Assembly (NCBI RefSeq): GCF_005844455.1
Contig: NZ_SPGF01000016.1
Coordinates: 1 to 39,295, forward strand
Direction: 5' to 3'
From: Streptococcus mitis
Lineage (GTDB): Bacteria > Bacillota > Bacilli > Lactobacillales > Streptococcaceae
DNA: 39,295 nt
Part shown: piece by piece, positions 1 to 7,410 of the stretch
Layout of the letters: each line of letters begins with the position of its first letter
Position numbering within the stretch: position 1 is the first letter of the stretch
Translations under genes and position numbers: made by a program
The notes under the pieces: generated by a model
The model's input: the letters and a program-made list of their open reading frames with translations, nothing else
Told to the model about the DNA's origin: nothing
Databases searched by the model: none

Positions 1-402
1 TCCCCGTGATTTGTAGTAGTGATAGGTCTTCTCAGTTTAATTATAAATCAAAATAAAGAGCACAGCACTTTTTCATTCAGTGTTGTGCCTTGAGTGAAAC
101 GAAAGGAATGAATTATAAATATGGCACAAAAGGTTCTTTTGTCCTGTTCTTGTTTCCATTGACTATATTTCTATACTTTTTCTTCCCTTCTCTGTGAAAA
201 TCGCAAGTTTTTCCCATCTTTTCTCAATACTGAAACAACATCTTTCCAGAACTTCAATAATTTCTTTTTGTGTTAAATCATTATTTAACTAAATCTTTGG
301 AGGTAATACGTTTTCAAAGCTACTTTTTTACCATAGATTTTGAGCCTTCAACACAGATTACTAAGCCAAAAATGCTCTAAATTTTTGAAATTCTAACAAA
401 TC
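1..402. other. Gene-free stretch at left edge, possible gene remnant
   Basis: I see no complete gene here. On the minus strand a reading frame of about 40 codons (roughly 165-290, containing LTQKEIIEVLERC) is open but has no usable start codon, so it looks like a piece of a decayed gene. A stem-loop with arms CACAGCACT and AGTGTTGTG lies near 61-90. Read on the minus strand it is followed by a T-rich stretch, so it could end leftward transcripts from the bacteriocin locus, but one arm position mismatches on that strand. Confidence 0.35.
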
Positions 403-639
403 TCACTCAACTTCATCATCATCTTTGACTTTCACAATATCTTCCTCAAAATAACATGGAATAAAGGTAGTTTTCTTTTGAAATGGTTGTAGGAGGAAAA
501 TCTCTCCTACACTATTATTGATTCTGAGAGAAAATTGCAAAATATCATCTACCAAACTTTCAATTATTAAGATTTTTTGCAGTTTATCTGAATTAGAATC
601 GCAAGGCTTCTCAATAATATAATTGTCGAATTTTTTCAA
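403..639 (-). CDS. Small hypothetical protein, 78 aa, TTG start
   Basis: I do not recognise this protein. It is soluble and charged, with an acidic end (KVKDDDEVE) and no signal peptide or membrane segment. The frame starts with TTG rather than ATG. The start is supported by a ribosome-binding site (GAGAGGAAG) a few bases upstream on the minus strand. A weak promoter-like pair (TTGATT, 16 bp, TAATAT) lies further upstream. It follows the bacteriocin ABC transporter genes in the same direction after about 140 bp, so it could be an immunity or accessory protein, but nothing in the sequence shows this. Confidence 0.5.
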   Translation of the reverse strand: MKKFDNYIIEKPCDSNSDKLQKILIIESLVDDILQFSLRINNSVGEIFLLQPFQKKTTFIPCYFEEDIVKVKDDDEVE

Positions 640-779
640 TCTAACTTCCTCTCCACTATTTCTTCCTTTATCAAGAAAAAGTTACCTCAATATTAATAAA
701 GTACAATTCTAAATCAACTCCAATTATTGATTCATGATAATATTTCAGTAACTCATCGTGCAATTAAAAACAAGGATTT

Positions 780-1412
780 TTATTTTAGACGATCCATCGT
801 GATCACTTCATCAGCCATCTCCCAAATTGCCGGATTATGTGTTGCGATAATGATTAGCCTATTATCATCTCGAAGAGATAGCAAAATCTCCATAATCAAC
901 TGAGAGGTTGCTGGGTCTATTGAAGCTGTTGGCTCATCTGCCAGAATAAGGGGTGGATTCTTTAAGATAACTTTTGCCAAGGCAACCCGTTGCGATTCTC
1001 CGCCCGATAACTCAAAGATGCGCTTATCTAGGTCAAGATAAGCCAGGCCGACCTGTTCTAAAGCCTGTTTCTGCCTCAACCGCTGTTCCGACCGACTCAA
1101 CTTTTGACCAATGAGACCTAGCTTAAGGTTTTCTTCAATACTTTGGTTTTCAATTAAGCCAAAGTTCTGGAAGAGGTAGCCCAATTCGTGACGGAAAAAA
1201 TCACTCGATTTATAATTGGCCAGGTCTTTACCTCGGTAAAAAATCGTCCCATCATAAGATTCTAATTTCCCAATCATGTTCATCAAGGTTGTTTTTCCGC
1301 TACCACTTGAACCAATTAAGGCATAGACTTTTCCAGCCTCAAATGTCATTGAAAGATTCGAAAATAACTCTCGTTCTCCAAAAGATTTACTCACCTGTTT
1401 AAGTTCAATCAT
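780..1412 (-). CDS. Bacteriocin-locus ABC transporter ATP-binding protein
   Basis: A 210-aa ABC ATPase of the MacB/LolD-like type that works with large permeases. Walker A is GSSGSGKT at residues 34-41, the signature LSGGE at 135-139, Walker B LILADE at 155-160, and a switch histidine lies in ATHNP near 192. It is separated by one base from the upstream DUF1430 membrane-protein gene, and its ribosome-binding site overlaps the end of that gene, so the two are translationally coupled. In lactococcin-972-type loci this ATPase and the DUF1430 protein are thought to form an exporter or immunity pump; which of the two is not visible here. The D-loop reads SID instead of the usual SLD, a conservative change. 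Confidence 0.88.
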   Translation of the reverse strand: MIELKQVSKSFGERELFSNLSMTFEAGKVYALIGSSGSGKTTLMNMIGKLESYDGTIFYRGKDLANYKSSDFFRHELGYLFQNFGLIENQSIEENLKLGLIGQKLSRSEQRLRQKQALEQVGLAYLDLDKRIFELSGGESQRVALAKVILKNPPLILADEPTASIDPATSQLIMEILLSLRDDNRLIIIATHNPAIWEMADEVITMDRLK

Positions 1413-1413
1413 A

Positions 1414-3429
1414 TTAACCTCCCTTCAAAACAAGCATGGACATCTTGTTTTCTTTCTGCATTTGGACATGTAACTGTAAAAGAGATAGACCAGTAAAGAG
1501 TAACGAGACTATGAAAGCAACTACTATCTCTACCATAAGAAATACACTCGCAACAAATCCCAGTAAAAACACACCCAGTTGAGCAAAGAGATAAGTGCGA
1601 TGGATTTCTAAGAACCTGAGACCTGCAATGCGTTTGATAAAAATGGCACGTCTAAATTCTTCAAAGTAGAGCCTATTCATAGTGTTAAACAACAAGATTG
1701 AAGTTGCAATCCCAAGCACAGCTCCTGCTAGCATTACCCAACGTTCCCTCTGGATATTATCCAATAATGTGATGTAGTTGTGGTAACCTGTTTGCATTTC
1801 TGAGACCCAATTTTCAATGCCTTGTCTCTGGATAAGCTCCTGGGCATCAGACAATTGATTAAAGAGAACGTAGTTCTGTACTGTGTCTACCCAAAACAAA
1901 ACGGACTGTGGACCAGTTGATTGGGGTGTTATAACAATGATGATTGGATCTTTCAAAAACTGCTGGTAAGAAATAGGGGTCGTATTATACACAAAACGAT
2001 CCTGACCTGATTCCAAATAACCTACCGTAGCAGTCATTTGCTGTCGTTCATCTTGACTAGACATACGACTGGTTAAGTCGTCTTCAAAAACAGATTTATA
2101 ATGTTCTTCCTCTGAACGGAGGTGTTCAGGCAACAATAAGACAAACTCCCCTACATCAAGGTGATTCATCTTTTGCTCAATAGTTGTATCTACAGGAATG
2201 TTTTGACGCTCCAAGTATTGCGGTGTGACGATAAGGACATTGCCATTCGGGTTGTAATCGTGCCATTCTGTAGAGGTTATAAAGTTTTTGGAGGAAGCCA
2301 TGCCATTTTGCAAAGTACGGTCAATTAACTGGTGTCTAGATAAGAAAGCCTTTTGTTCTGAAACAGCCAGATCCATCAATTGATACCAAGTTCTGAGTTT
2401 CCTTTGAGCTTGTTCAGCAAAACCAGGACTCGTTCCTTCACGGCTGATTGATAGGGTAATCAGTTGCCTTTCCTGGCTCCAAGCCTCTTGTCCAATCCGA
2501 TGCTGTTGCCAGGCTTGGGAATACTTTAAGCTACTCCCTATTCCCAGCGTTACAATAATAATCGCTAATAGTTGACCGATTAAAATCAAACTAATGATTC
2601 CTCTGACAGGCACTTGCCCTTTTATAATCTGCATCAGGTGTATCTTTTTTATCCCAACTGCGAAGAGTTGAGCGAAAAACAGGGAGATCGACAACAAGAT
2701 GAGATTATAACAGAGCAAGCCTGCTCCTATGGTCATTAGGGATTGCGTTGGAAGCGACAGAATTTTTTGCATAAGAATGGCGAGCACGCCAGCTAAACTG
2801 AAACCAACAGCTATCCCTTTCAAATCCTCACCAACTGGTCTAAGGAAAATGGACCACCGTTTCTCTCCTGAAATGAGGCGAATGCCCGACGAACGTAATT
2901 GGCTAATTTGACTAATTAAAGTCAGTGCTCCAAAGGTTAAGATGAAAATCAATAGACTGATTAACTGAAATCCGTTACTAAAGATAGCCATTAACGTAGA
3001 TAGTTTAGATGGAATTGTCAGGTGCATGTTAGTCAAGCCAAGTTGACTTAGCTCCTCCCTTAGCAAGTGAATATCTAGGTTTCCATCGAATACAAAATAG
3101 TTTGTTTCAACACTACTACTTTGAGCATCTTCTAGATTTTTTTCCTGTAGCCCATCAGGCAACTTTCCGTTCCCAAAGGTCGTATAAGAAAACACTGGAG
3201 TACCTTCTGAGTTAGGATCCTGGTGTTGAATCGCAATAAAGCTATCCGTTTCTTCTGCTAGTTTTTCCAAGCGTGTAGCAACATGCTGAAAAGTTGTTTC
3301 AGGGGAAGAATCATGTACAACAACGTTGGGGTAATAATGGGAGACATATGTATCAGTCCAAATGGTAAATACCCAAACAAAGAACAAACTAGCAAGCAGG
3401 TTGGATATGAGTATAAATAATTTTTTCAT
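1414..3429 (-). CDS. DUF1430 bacteriocin-associated integral membrane protein
   Basis: A 671-aa membrane protein with one N-terminal membrane segment (residues about 5-25), an extracellular part of about 125 residues, three or four membrane segments between about 150 and 300, a large second extracellular region (about 310-560) and a C-terminal group of segments from about 565. This MacB-like architecture is typical of the bacteriocin-associated DUF1430 family found beside lactococcin-972-like genes. It lies about 100 bp behind the bacteriocin gene and directly before its ATPase partner. A stem-loop between bacteriocin and permease should lower its expression relative to the bacteriocin. Family placement is from the layout and context and I am fairly sure of it; the precise transport role is inferred. 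Confidence 0.82.
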   Translation of the reverse strand: MKKLFILISNLLASLFFVWVFTIWTDTYVSHYYPNVVVHDSSPETTFQHVATRLEKLAEETDSFIAIQHQDPNSEGTPVFSYTTFGNGKLPDGLQEKNLEDAQSSSVETNYFVFDGNLDIHLLREELSQLGLTNMHLTIPSKLSTLMAIFSNGFQLISLLIFILTFGALTLISQISQLRSSGIRLISGEKRWSIFLRPVGEDLKGIAVGFSLAGVLAILMQKILSLPTQSLMTIGAGLLCYNLILLSISLFFAQLFAVGIKKIHLMQIIKGQVPVRGIISLILIGQLLAIIIVTLGIGSSLKYSQAWQQHRIGQEAWSQERQLITLSISREGTSPGFAEQAQRKLRTWYQLMDLAVSEQKAFLSRHQLIDRTLQNGMASSKNFITSTEWHDYNPNGNVLIVTPQYLERQNIPVDTTIEQKMNHLDVGEFVLLLPEHLRSEEEHYKSVFEDDLTSRMSSQDERQQMTATVGYLESGQDRFVYNTTPISYQQFLKDPIIIVITPQSTGPQSVLFWVDTVQNYVLFNQLSDAQELIQRQGIENWVSEMQTGYHNYITLLDNIQRERWVMLAGAVLGIATSILLFNTMNRLYFEEFRRAIFIKRIAGLRFLEIHRTYLFAQLGVFLLGFVASVFLMVEIVVAFIVSLLFTGLSLLQLHVQMQKENKMSMLVLKGG

Positions 3430-3445
3430 AGTGCATTCCTTATTC

Positions 3446-3479
3446 TAAAATAGAGGACAGAAATACCACTGCCCTCTAT
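3446..3479 (-). terminator. Stem-loop attenuator between bacteriocin and transporter genes
   Basis: Read on the minus strand, arms ATAGAGGGCAG and CTGTCCTCTAT form an 11-bp stem with one G-U pair and an 8-base loop, followed by TTTT. It lies inside the operon, after the bacteriocin and before the DUF1430 gene, so it probably acts as a partial terminator giving more bacteriocin than transporter mRNA. Confidence 0.7.
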
Positions 3480-3531
3480 AAACTAACAAGCTTACTAAAC
3501 TATTGATAAAAGAATCTTCTTCAATTATTCT

Positions 3532-3828
3532 TTACCATCCCGCATCAAATGTAATTTGCTCCCCAAAATTTGTATTAATAAACGCATAGGCCGTACTATG
3601 TGCTCCTGCATAAACTGTTTTTTGATTGTCACGTTCATTACTTCCAACATAGGCCCAGTGATACTCTGAACCATGATAATAATTCGAAAATGCTCCCCAA
3701 TTATATGGATCATGATGACCTCCATAGGTCCACTCGCCACCACGGTGAGAAGCTGCCAAAACAGGAAGAGCCAAACTAAATGCCAAAACGGCAAGGGATG
3801 ATGCAACTACTTTTCTAAATTTTAACAT
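3532..3828 (-). CDS. Lactococcin-972-like bacteriocin precursor
   Basis: A 98-aa secreted peptide. Residues 1-26 form a classical Sec signal peptide (basic MLKFRK, hydrophobic core, ALPVLAA cleavage region), leaving a mature peptide of about 72 aa. The mature part starts with GGEWTYG and is rich in Tyr, Trp, His and Gly, with spaced SxYxH-like and HSTAYA motifs, the pattern of the lactococcin 972 (streptococcin) family, whose founding member blocks septum formation by binding lipid II. No double-glycine leader or modification enzyme is present, as expected for this family. The ribosome-binding site AGAGGAG is 8 bases before ATG. Gene order bacteriocin, DUF1430 protein, ATPase is the standard three-gene set. 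The gene lies downstream of phrA on the same strand, implying quorum-sensing control. Confidence 0.88.
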   Translation of the reverse strand: MLKFRKVVASSLAVLAFSLALPVLAASHRGGEWTYGGHHDPYNWGAFSNYYHGSEYHWAYVGSNERDNQKTVYAGAHSTAYAFINTNFGEQITFDAGW

Positions 3829-3906
3829 ATTATTACTCCTCTAAATGAAATATTATGAAAATGAGCGAAATGCAACTACATATTTTAATTAGAAATCTCA
3901 GTCTGA

Positions 3907-3955
3907 ATTATAGTATCCTATTTTTTCCTCCTTTCTAACTGCACGTTCCTTTCTA
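3907..3955 (-). promoter_or_regulatory. Candidate activator-dependent promoter of the bacteriocin operon
   Basis: In the 314-bp gap between phrA and the bacteriocin gene the minus strand carries TACTATAAT (the -10 TATAAT at 3907-3912) without a recognisable -35. In its place is a 9-bp direct repeat, TAGAAAGGA, at 3929-3937 and 3947-3955, 18 bp apart. A good -10 with a repeat where the -35 should be suggests an activated promoter. TprA or another factor could bind there; this is inference. I see no gene in the rest of the gap. Confidence 0.4.
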
Positions 3956-4142
3956 CAGGCAGAGACCTAATTTTATAAACTAATCTTAAATACTTTAGAT
4001 TTTGTAACTCATAATTTTCAACAGTTGGTTAGCTATGAAAGCATTTTATCAAACATCTCCATTCTTATATCTATCTGGTATTGTTACAAGCTCTCATCAG
4101 AATACCTTTCTCTAAATAGTTGAATTTTAAAGTAATACGAAA

Positions 4143-4313
4143 TCAATCAGCCTTCCCAACATCAAGACCATTGGACTTCTTTTGTGATTGCACTCGAATC
4201 TCCAATTGTTTATTCTTCTGAATAAACTGTTGGTAAGGAATTGTATTACTAAACATAAAAACACCTAGCAATGCAAATGTAACTAATTTTTTAATTCCAC
4301 GTTTTTTTCTCAT
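4143..4313 (-). CDS. phrA: PhrA-type signalling peptide precursor
   Basis: A 56-aa peptide precursor. It has a basic N-terminus (MRKKRGIKK), a hydrophobic export segment (about residues 10-22), a charged linker and a C-terminus SNGLDVGKAD. From memory of the pneumococcal literature, the last 7-10 residues of PhrA (LDVGKAD / SNGLDVGKAD) are the active signal: it is exported, trimmed, re-imported by the oligopeptide permease and relieves TprA repression. The start is supported by AAGGGG about 9 bases before ATG and by a consensus promoter 26 bases upstream. It is divergent from tprA, the arrangement of a Phr receptor-peptide pair. Its downstream neighbour on the same strand is the lactococcin-972-like gene rather than a lantibiotic cluster. 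Confidence 0.9.
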   Translation of the reverse strand: MRKKRGIKKLVTFALLGVFMFSNTIPYQQFIQKNKQLEIRVQSQKKSNGLDVGKAD

Positions 4314-4345
4314 GCAATGAAACCCCTTTCTTTTTCCTTGTTTTT

Positions 4346-4374
4346 ATTCTAACAGATATATTTTATTTAGTCAA
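4346..4374 (-). promoter_or_regulatory. phrA promoter
   Basis: On the minus strand, -35 TTGACT (4369-4374), 17-bp spacer, -10 TAGAAT (4346-4351). Predicted transcript start is about 26 bases before the phrA ATG. The AT-rich gap shared with the tprA promoter is the likely TprA operator region. Confidence 0.75.
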
Positions 4375-4441
4375 GTGTTTTTATTATATTTTGAACTTTT
4401 TTTTCTTATTATTTCCATTGAGAATTATCTATTTCTTTAAC

Positions 4442-4470
4442 TTGCTATTTTGAACTAAAAATTTTATAAT
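4442..4470 (+). promoter_or_regulatory. tprA promoter
   Basis: -35 TTGCTA (4442-4447), 17-bp spacer, consensus -10 TATAAT (4465-4470). It faces away from the phrA promoter; about 67 bp separate the two -35 boxes, enough for a shared regulator to control both. Confidence 0.7.
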
Positions 4471-4504
4471 GAAATTAAGCAAATAGGAAGGTTTATTATC
4501 TTTA

Positions 4505-5368
4505 ATGAATACACTCGCAGAGAAATTCAGATTGAAAAGAAAAGAGTTGAGACTCTCCCAACAAACTCTTGCAGAAGGAATTTGTGAACAAAGCCAGATT
4601 AGTAAAATTGAGAGAGGGCATTTCATTCCCTCCGCAGACCTTTTGTTCAAACTCTCACAACGACTTGAAGTACCATTAGATTATTTTTTTAATGAACAAA
4701 TTGAAATTAAATCTAACCTCTCTAATTTCAAGCAATTATCTGCTCGATTATTAGATGACAGAAATTATGACAATTTAGAATATATTTATAGAATAGAGAT
4801 TGAACGAAGTACTTTTCTAACACTAGAAGACCGAACTTACCTTGAATGGATTAAAGCTATTATTGACTTCTATCAATATGACAGTAAGTGTGAGGCTATT
4901 TCTTCATTGGAAAATATATTATTAAAAGTCTCCTCAAATACTCTGATTTATTTAAAGGTGTTGAATACTCTATCTAATTTCTATTCCTTAGTGGGTCGTG
5001 AACAAGAATATGAGGCAAACTACTCTCATTTGATGGAGTTATATCAGACAAAAAATTTTGAGCATCAAGAGTTTTTATTTGGCTACATCAGAGTTCGTTA
5101 CAACTACGCTCACTACCTAGTGTCAAAGGAAAAATATAACGAAGCCATCCAAGAAGCTCTTGAGACGATTGAACTCTGTAAACAAAGACAGACAAGCTAC
5201 CAACTGGCTCCCCTACTTATTCTTGTAGGAAATGCTGGAGCCAAATTTCTAGACAAAGAACAAGTCAAAAATTATTATATAGAAGCAAGAGAGTTATGTA
5301 AGATTTATAACAATCCTTTAATGTTGATGAAGATAGAAAATTATTTGAAGGAATTAGATACTGTTTAG
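4505..5368 (+). CDS. tprA: TprA-like peptide-responsive transcriptional regulator (PlcR/RRNPP type)
   Basis: A 287-aa regulator with an N-terminal XRE helix-turn-helix (about residues 6-60: [16 protein letters not shown], then SQISKIERG) and a helical C-terminal region (about 70-285) of tetratricopeptide-like repeats that bind peptides. This is the RRNPP architecture (PlcR, PrgX, TprA). AGGAAGG lies upstream of the ATG at slightly long spacing. It is divergent from phrA. From the pneumococcal TprA/PhrA model, TprA represses phrA and linked bacteriocin genes until it binds re-imported PhrA. The genes it controls here are inferred from position: phrA and the lactococcin-972-like operon. A terminator follows it, so it is monocistronic. 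Confidence 0.88.
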   Translation: MNTLAEKFRLKRKELRLSQQTLAEGICEQSQISKIERGHFIPSADLLFKLSQRLEVPLDYFFNEQIEIKSNLSNFKQLSARLLDDRNYDNLEYIYRIEIERSTFLTLEDRTYLEWIKAIIDFYQYDSKCEAISSLENILLKVSSNTLIYLKVLNTLSNFYSLVGREQEYEANYSHLMELYQTKNFEHQEFLFGYIRVRYNYAHYLVSKEKYNEAIQEALETIELCKQRQTSYQLAPLLILVGNAGAKFLDKEQVKNYYIEARELCKIYNNPLMLMKIENYLKELDTV

Positions 5369-5412
5369 TTAATCTTGACATTATAGTTTTTCTGAAACGT
5401 TAAATAACCTGT

Positions 5413-5450
5413 AAGGCTGATAGTGAAATTAATACTATCAGTCTTATTTC
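5413..5450 (+). terminator. tprA terminator
   Basis: Arms AAGGCTGATAGT (5413-5424) and ACTATCAGTCTT (5434-5445) form a 12-bp stem with one G-U pair and a 9-base loop, followed by a T-rich tail. Confidence 0.75.
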
Positions 5451-5456
5451 AAGTTT

Positions 5457-5527
5457 ATATTCTTCTAAAATCTCTTCAAACCACGTCAGCTCTAGCCGCA
5501 GGTTGCTCTTTGATTTTTATTGAGTAT
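5457..5527 (+). repeat. BOX element, deleted form (A end plus C end)
   Basis: Begins like BOX-A (AATCTCTTCAAACCACGTCAG) and jumps straight to the BOX-C end (GCTCTTTGATTTTTATTGAG). The middle is lost, leaving about 71 bp. BOX elements are non-coding interspersed repeats of mitis-group streptococci. Confidence 0.75.
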
Positions 5528-5631
5528 TAATCTCTGGTGTTTGTTTAGCGTCTTAAAGAGACATTTGAGAAGATTGGAAACAGTTCTCTCTTTTCTCCTA
5601 GTATAATGATTGGTAGGGAGGGAGAGAAAAG

Positions 5632-6180
5632 ATGAAATCAATGAGAATCTTATTTTTGTTAGCTTTAATTCAAATCAGTTTGAGTAGCTGTTTCCTATGG
5701 AAAGAATGCATCTTGTCCTTTAAACAAAGTACAGCTTTTTTCATCGGAAGTATGGTCTTCGTTTCAGGAATCTGTGCTGGAGTAAATTATCTTTATACCC
5801 GTAAGCAAGAAGTCCATAGTGTCCTAGCCAGTAAGAAGTCGGTGAAGCTTTTTTACAGTATGTTACTCTTAATTAATTTGTTAGGAGCTGTTCTTGTCTT
5901 GTCAGACAACTTGTTCATCAAAAATACGCTGCAGCAAGAATTAGTTGACTTTTTATTGCCATCCTTCTTTTTCCTGTTTGGGCTAGATTTGCTGATTTTT
6001 TTACCCTTGAAAAAATACATGCGCGATTTACTTGCTATGCTAGACAGAAAAAAGACAGTGTTGGTGACTATTATAGCAACACTTCTTTTCTTAAAAAATC
6101 CAATGACCATTGTCTCACTTCTGATTTATATTGGACTGGGTTTGTTTTTTTGCAGCCTATCTTGTCCCAAATTCTGTTAA
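5632..6180 (+). CDS. Membrane protein of unknown function, C-terminus frameshifted
   Basis: A 182-aa protein with about five or six hydrophobic segments (about 5-25, 32-52, 70-92, 105-125, 140-172), so an inner-membrane protein; I do not recognise the family. A good -10 (TATAAT, 5602-5607) and ribosome-binding site (GGGAGGGAGAG) precede ATG. The frame runs through a T7 run at 6145-6151 and then reads CSLSCPKFC before a stop. With one T fewer it would continue as FFAAYLVPNSVKKEV and end at 6253 with another hydrophobic segment (about 206 aa in total). The longer reading looks like the original protein, so this is a frameshift allele, slippage or a sequencing error. Confidence 0.65.
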   Translation: MKSMRILFLLALIQISLSSCFLWKECILSFKQSTAFFIGSMVFVSGICAGVNYLYTRKQEVHSVLASKKSVKLFYSMLLLINLLGAVLVLSDNLFIKNTLQQELVDFLLPSFFFLFGLDLLIFLPLKKYMRDLLAMLDRKKTVLVTIIATLLFLKNPMTIVSLLIYIGLGLFFCSLSCPKFC

Positions 6181-6286
6181 AAAGGAAGTTTCCTTTTATG
6201 GTCATGTTTTCCGAGATCTTGTATTGGTCATTGCTACGCTCATTTTCTTTTAGAGAAATCCTGTTTTTATGGATGTTATGATGGTA

Positions 6287-6399
6287 ATACTCTTCGAAAA
6301 TCTCTTCAAACTACGTCAGCTCTATCTGCAACCTCAAAACAGTGTTTTGAGCAACCTGCGGCTAGCTTCCTAGTTTGCTCTTTGATTTTTATTGAGTAT
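6287..6399 (+). repeat. BOX element (shortened)
   Basis: Starts ATACTCTTCGAAAATCTC and ends TTTGATTTTTATTGAGTAT. It contains AAAACAGTGTTTTGAG and GCGGCTAGCTTCCTAGTTTG, the inner parts of the BOX repeat, but lacks part of the A module. It fills most of the gap before tsaE. Confidence 0.85.
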
Positions 6400-6415
6400 A
6401 AGTTTAGCAGGAAAA

Positions 6416-6445
6416 TAGACACAAAAGAAAAGTTTTTGGTATAAT
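6416..6445 (+). promoter_or_regulatory. tsaE promoter, giving a leaderless mRNA
   Basis: -35 TAGACA (6416-6421), 18-bp spacer, extended -10 TGGTATAAT with TATAAT at 6440-6445. Only six bases separate the -10 from the tsaE ATG, so transcription should start at or within a base or two of the start codon. Confidence 0.65.
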
Positions 6446-6451
6446 AAGAAT

Positions 6452-6895
6452 ATGTACACAAAAAATGAAGAAGAGCTACAATCCTTAGGGGAACGCTTGG
6501 GTCATCTATTAGAAAAGAATGACGTTTTAATCTTAACTGGAGAACTGGGCGCAGGTAAAACGACCTTTACTAAAGGACTTGCAAAAGGATTACAGATTTC
6601 TCAAATGATTAAAAGTCCAACCTATACTATCGTAAGAGAGTATGAGGGGCGTCTTCCACTTTACCATTTAGATGTTTATCGTATCGAGGGGGATGCTGAT
6701 TCTATTGACTTGGATGAGTTTCTCTTTGGTGGTGGCGTAACTGTTATCGAGTGGGGCAATCTCTTAGGAGATGCCTTGCCAGATACTTATTTAGACTTGG
6801 AAATTCTAAAAGAAGAAGACGGTCGCAGATTAAATTTCCAAGCAAAGGGTTTGCGTGCAGAAAAGCTTTTAGAGGAGCTTCAACATGGAGTATGA
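6452..6895 (+). CDS. tsaE: tRNA threonylcarbamoyladenosine biosynthesis ATPase TsaE
   Basis: A 147-aa P-loop ATPase of the TsaE (YjeE) family. With TsaB and TsaD it makes t6A37 in ANN-reading tRNAs; TsaE drives the cycle by hydrolysing ATP. Visible: Walker A GELGAGKTT at residues 30-38, the switch-like SPTYTIVREYEG at about 54-65, YHLDVYRIE at about 69-77 and VTVIEWG at about 95-101. Length is typical. There is no Shine-Dalgarno sequence, and the promoter -10 ends six bases before ATG, so the message is probably leaderless. It overlaps the next gene by 11 bases. Confidence 0.93.
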   Translation: MYTKNEEELQSLGERLGHLLEKNDVLILTGELGAGKTTFTKGLAKGLQISQMIKSPTYTIVREYEGRLPLYHLDVYRIEGDADSIDLDEFLFGGGVTVIEWGNLLGDALPDTYLDLEILKEEDGRRLNFQAKGLRAEKLLEELQHGV

Positions 6896-7403
6896 ATTGC
6901 TCATTAGAGAAGCAGAGTCTAAAGATGCAGCTGAATTAGTGGCCTTTTTAAATCGTGTGAGTTTGGAGACAGATTTTACCAGCTTAGACGGAGATGGTAT
7001 TCTCTTGACCAGTGAGGAGATGGAAATATTCCTCAGCAAGCAAGCTAGTTCGGACAATCAGATAACCTTACTTGCATTCTTAAATGATAAAATTGCTGGT
7101 ATTGTAAATGTTACAGCTGACCAGCGCAAGAGAGTCCGTCATATTGGAGATCTCTTCATTGTGATTGGAAAAAGATATTGGAATAATGGACTGGGAAGTT
7201 TTTTGCTAGAAGAAGCGATAGAATGGGCACAAGCAAGTGGCATTCTGCGTCGTCTCCAACTGACTGTCCAAACTCGTAATCAAGCTGCAGTCCATCTTTA
7301 TCAAAAGCATGGCTTTATAATTGAAGGTCGCCAAGAGCGTGGAGCATATATTGAAGAAGGGAAATTTATCGATGTTTACTTGATGGGTAAACTGATAGAT
7401 TAG
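6885..7403 (+). CDS. GNAT-family N-acetyltransferase
   Basis: A 172-aa GNAT acetyltransferase. The fold is suggested by IGDLFIVIGKRYWNNGLGSFLLEEAIEWA (shortened here to its key part, YWNNGLGSFLLEEAI, the acetyl-CoA pyrophosphate-binding loop near residue 105) and LTVQTRNQAAVHLYQKHGF (about 125-143), the usual C-terminal helix-strand. The substrate cannot be told from sequence. The ATG overlaps the last 11 bases of tsaE, with AGAGGAG inside tsaE as ribosome-binding site, so the two are translationally coupled. This tsaE-GNAT-LCP order is conserved in streptococci as far as I recall. Confidence 0.88.
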   Translation: MEYELLIREAESKDAAELVAFLNRVSLETDFTSLDGDGILLTSEEMEIFLSKQASSDNQITLLAFLNDKIAGIVNVTADQRKRVRHIGDLFIVIGKRYWNNGLGSFLLEEAIEWAQASGILRRLQLTVQTRNQAAVHLYQKHGFIIEGRQERGAYIEEGKFIDVYLMGKLID

Positions 7404-7410
7404 TAGAAAT

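Noticed and set aside
3525..3806. Open frame of 93 codons on the same strand as the bacteriocin
   Set aside because: It overlaps the bacteriocin gene in another frame, has no ribosome-binding site, and its composition (His/Ile/Met rich) is that of a shadow.
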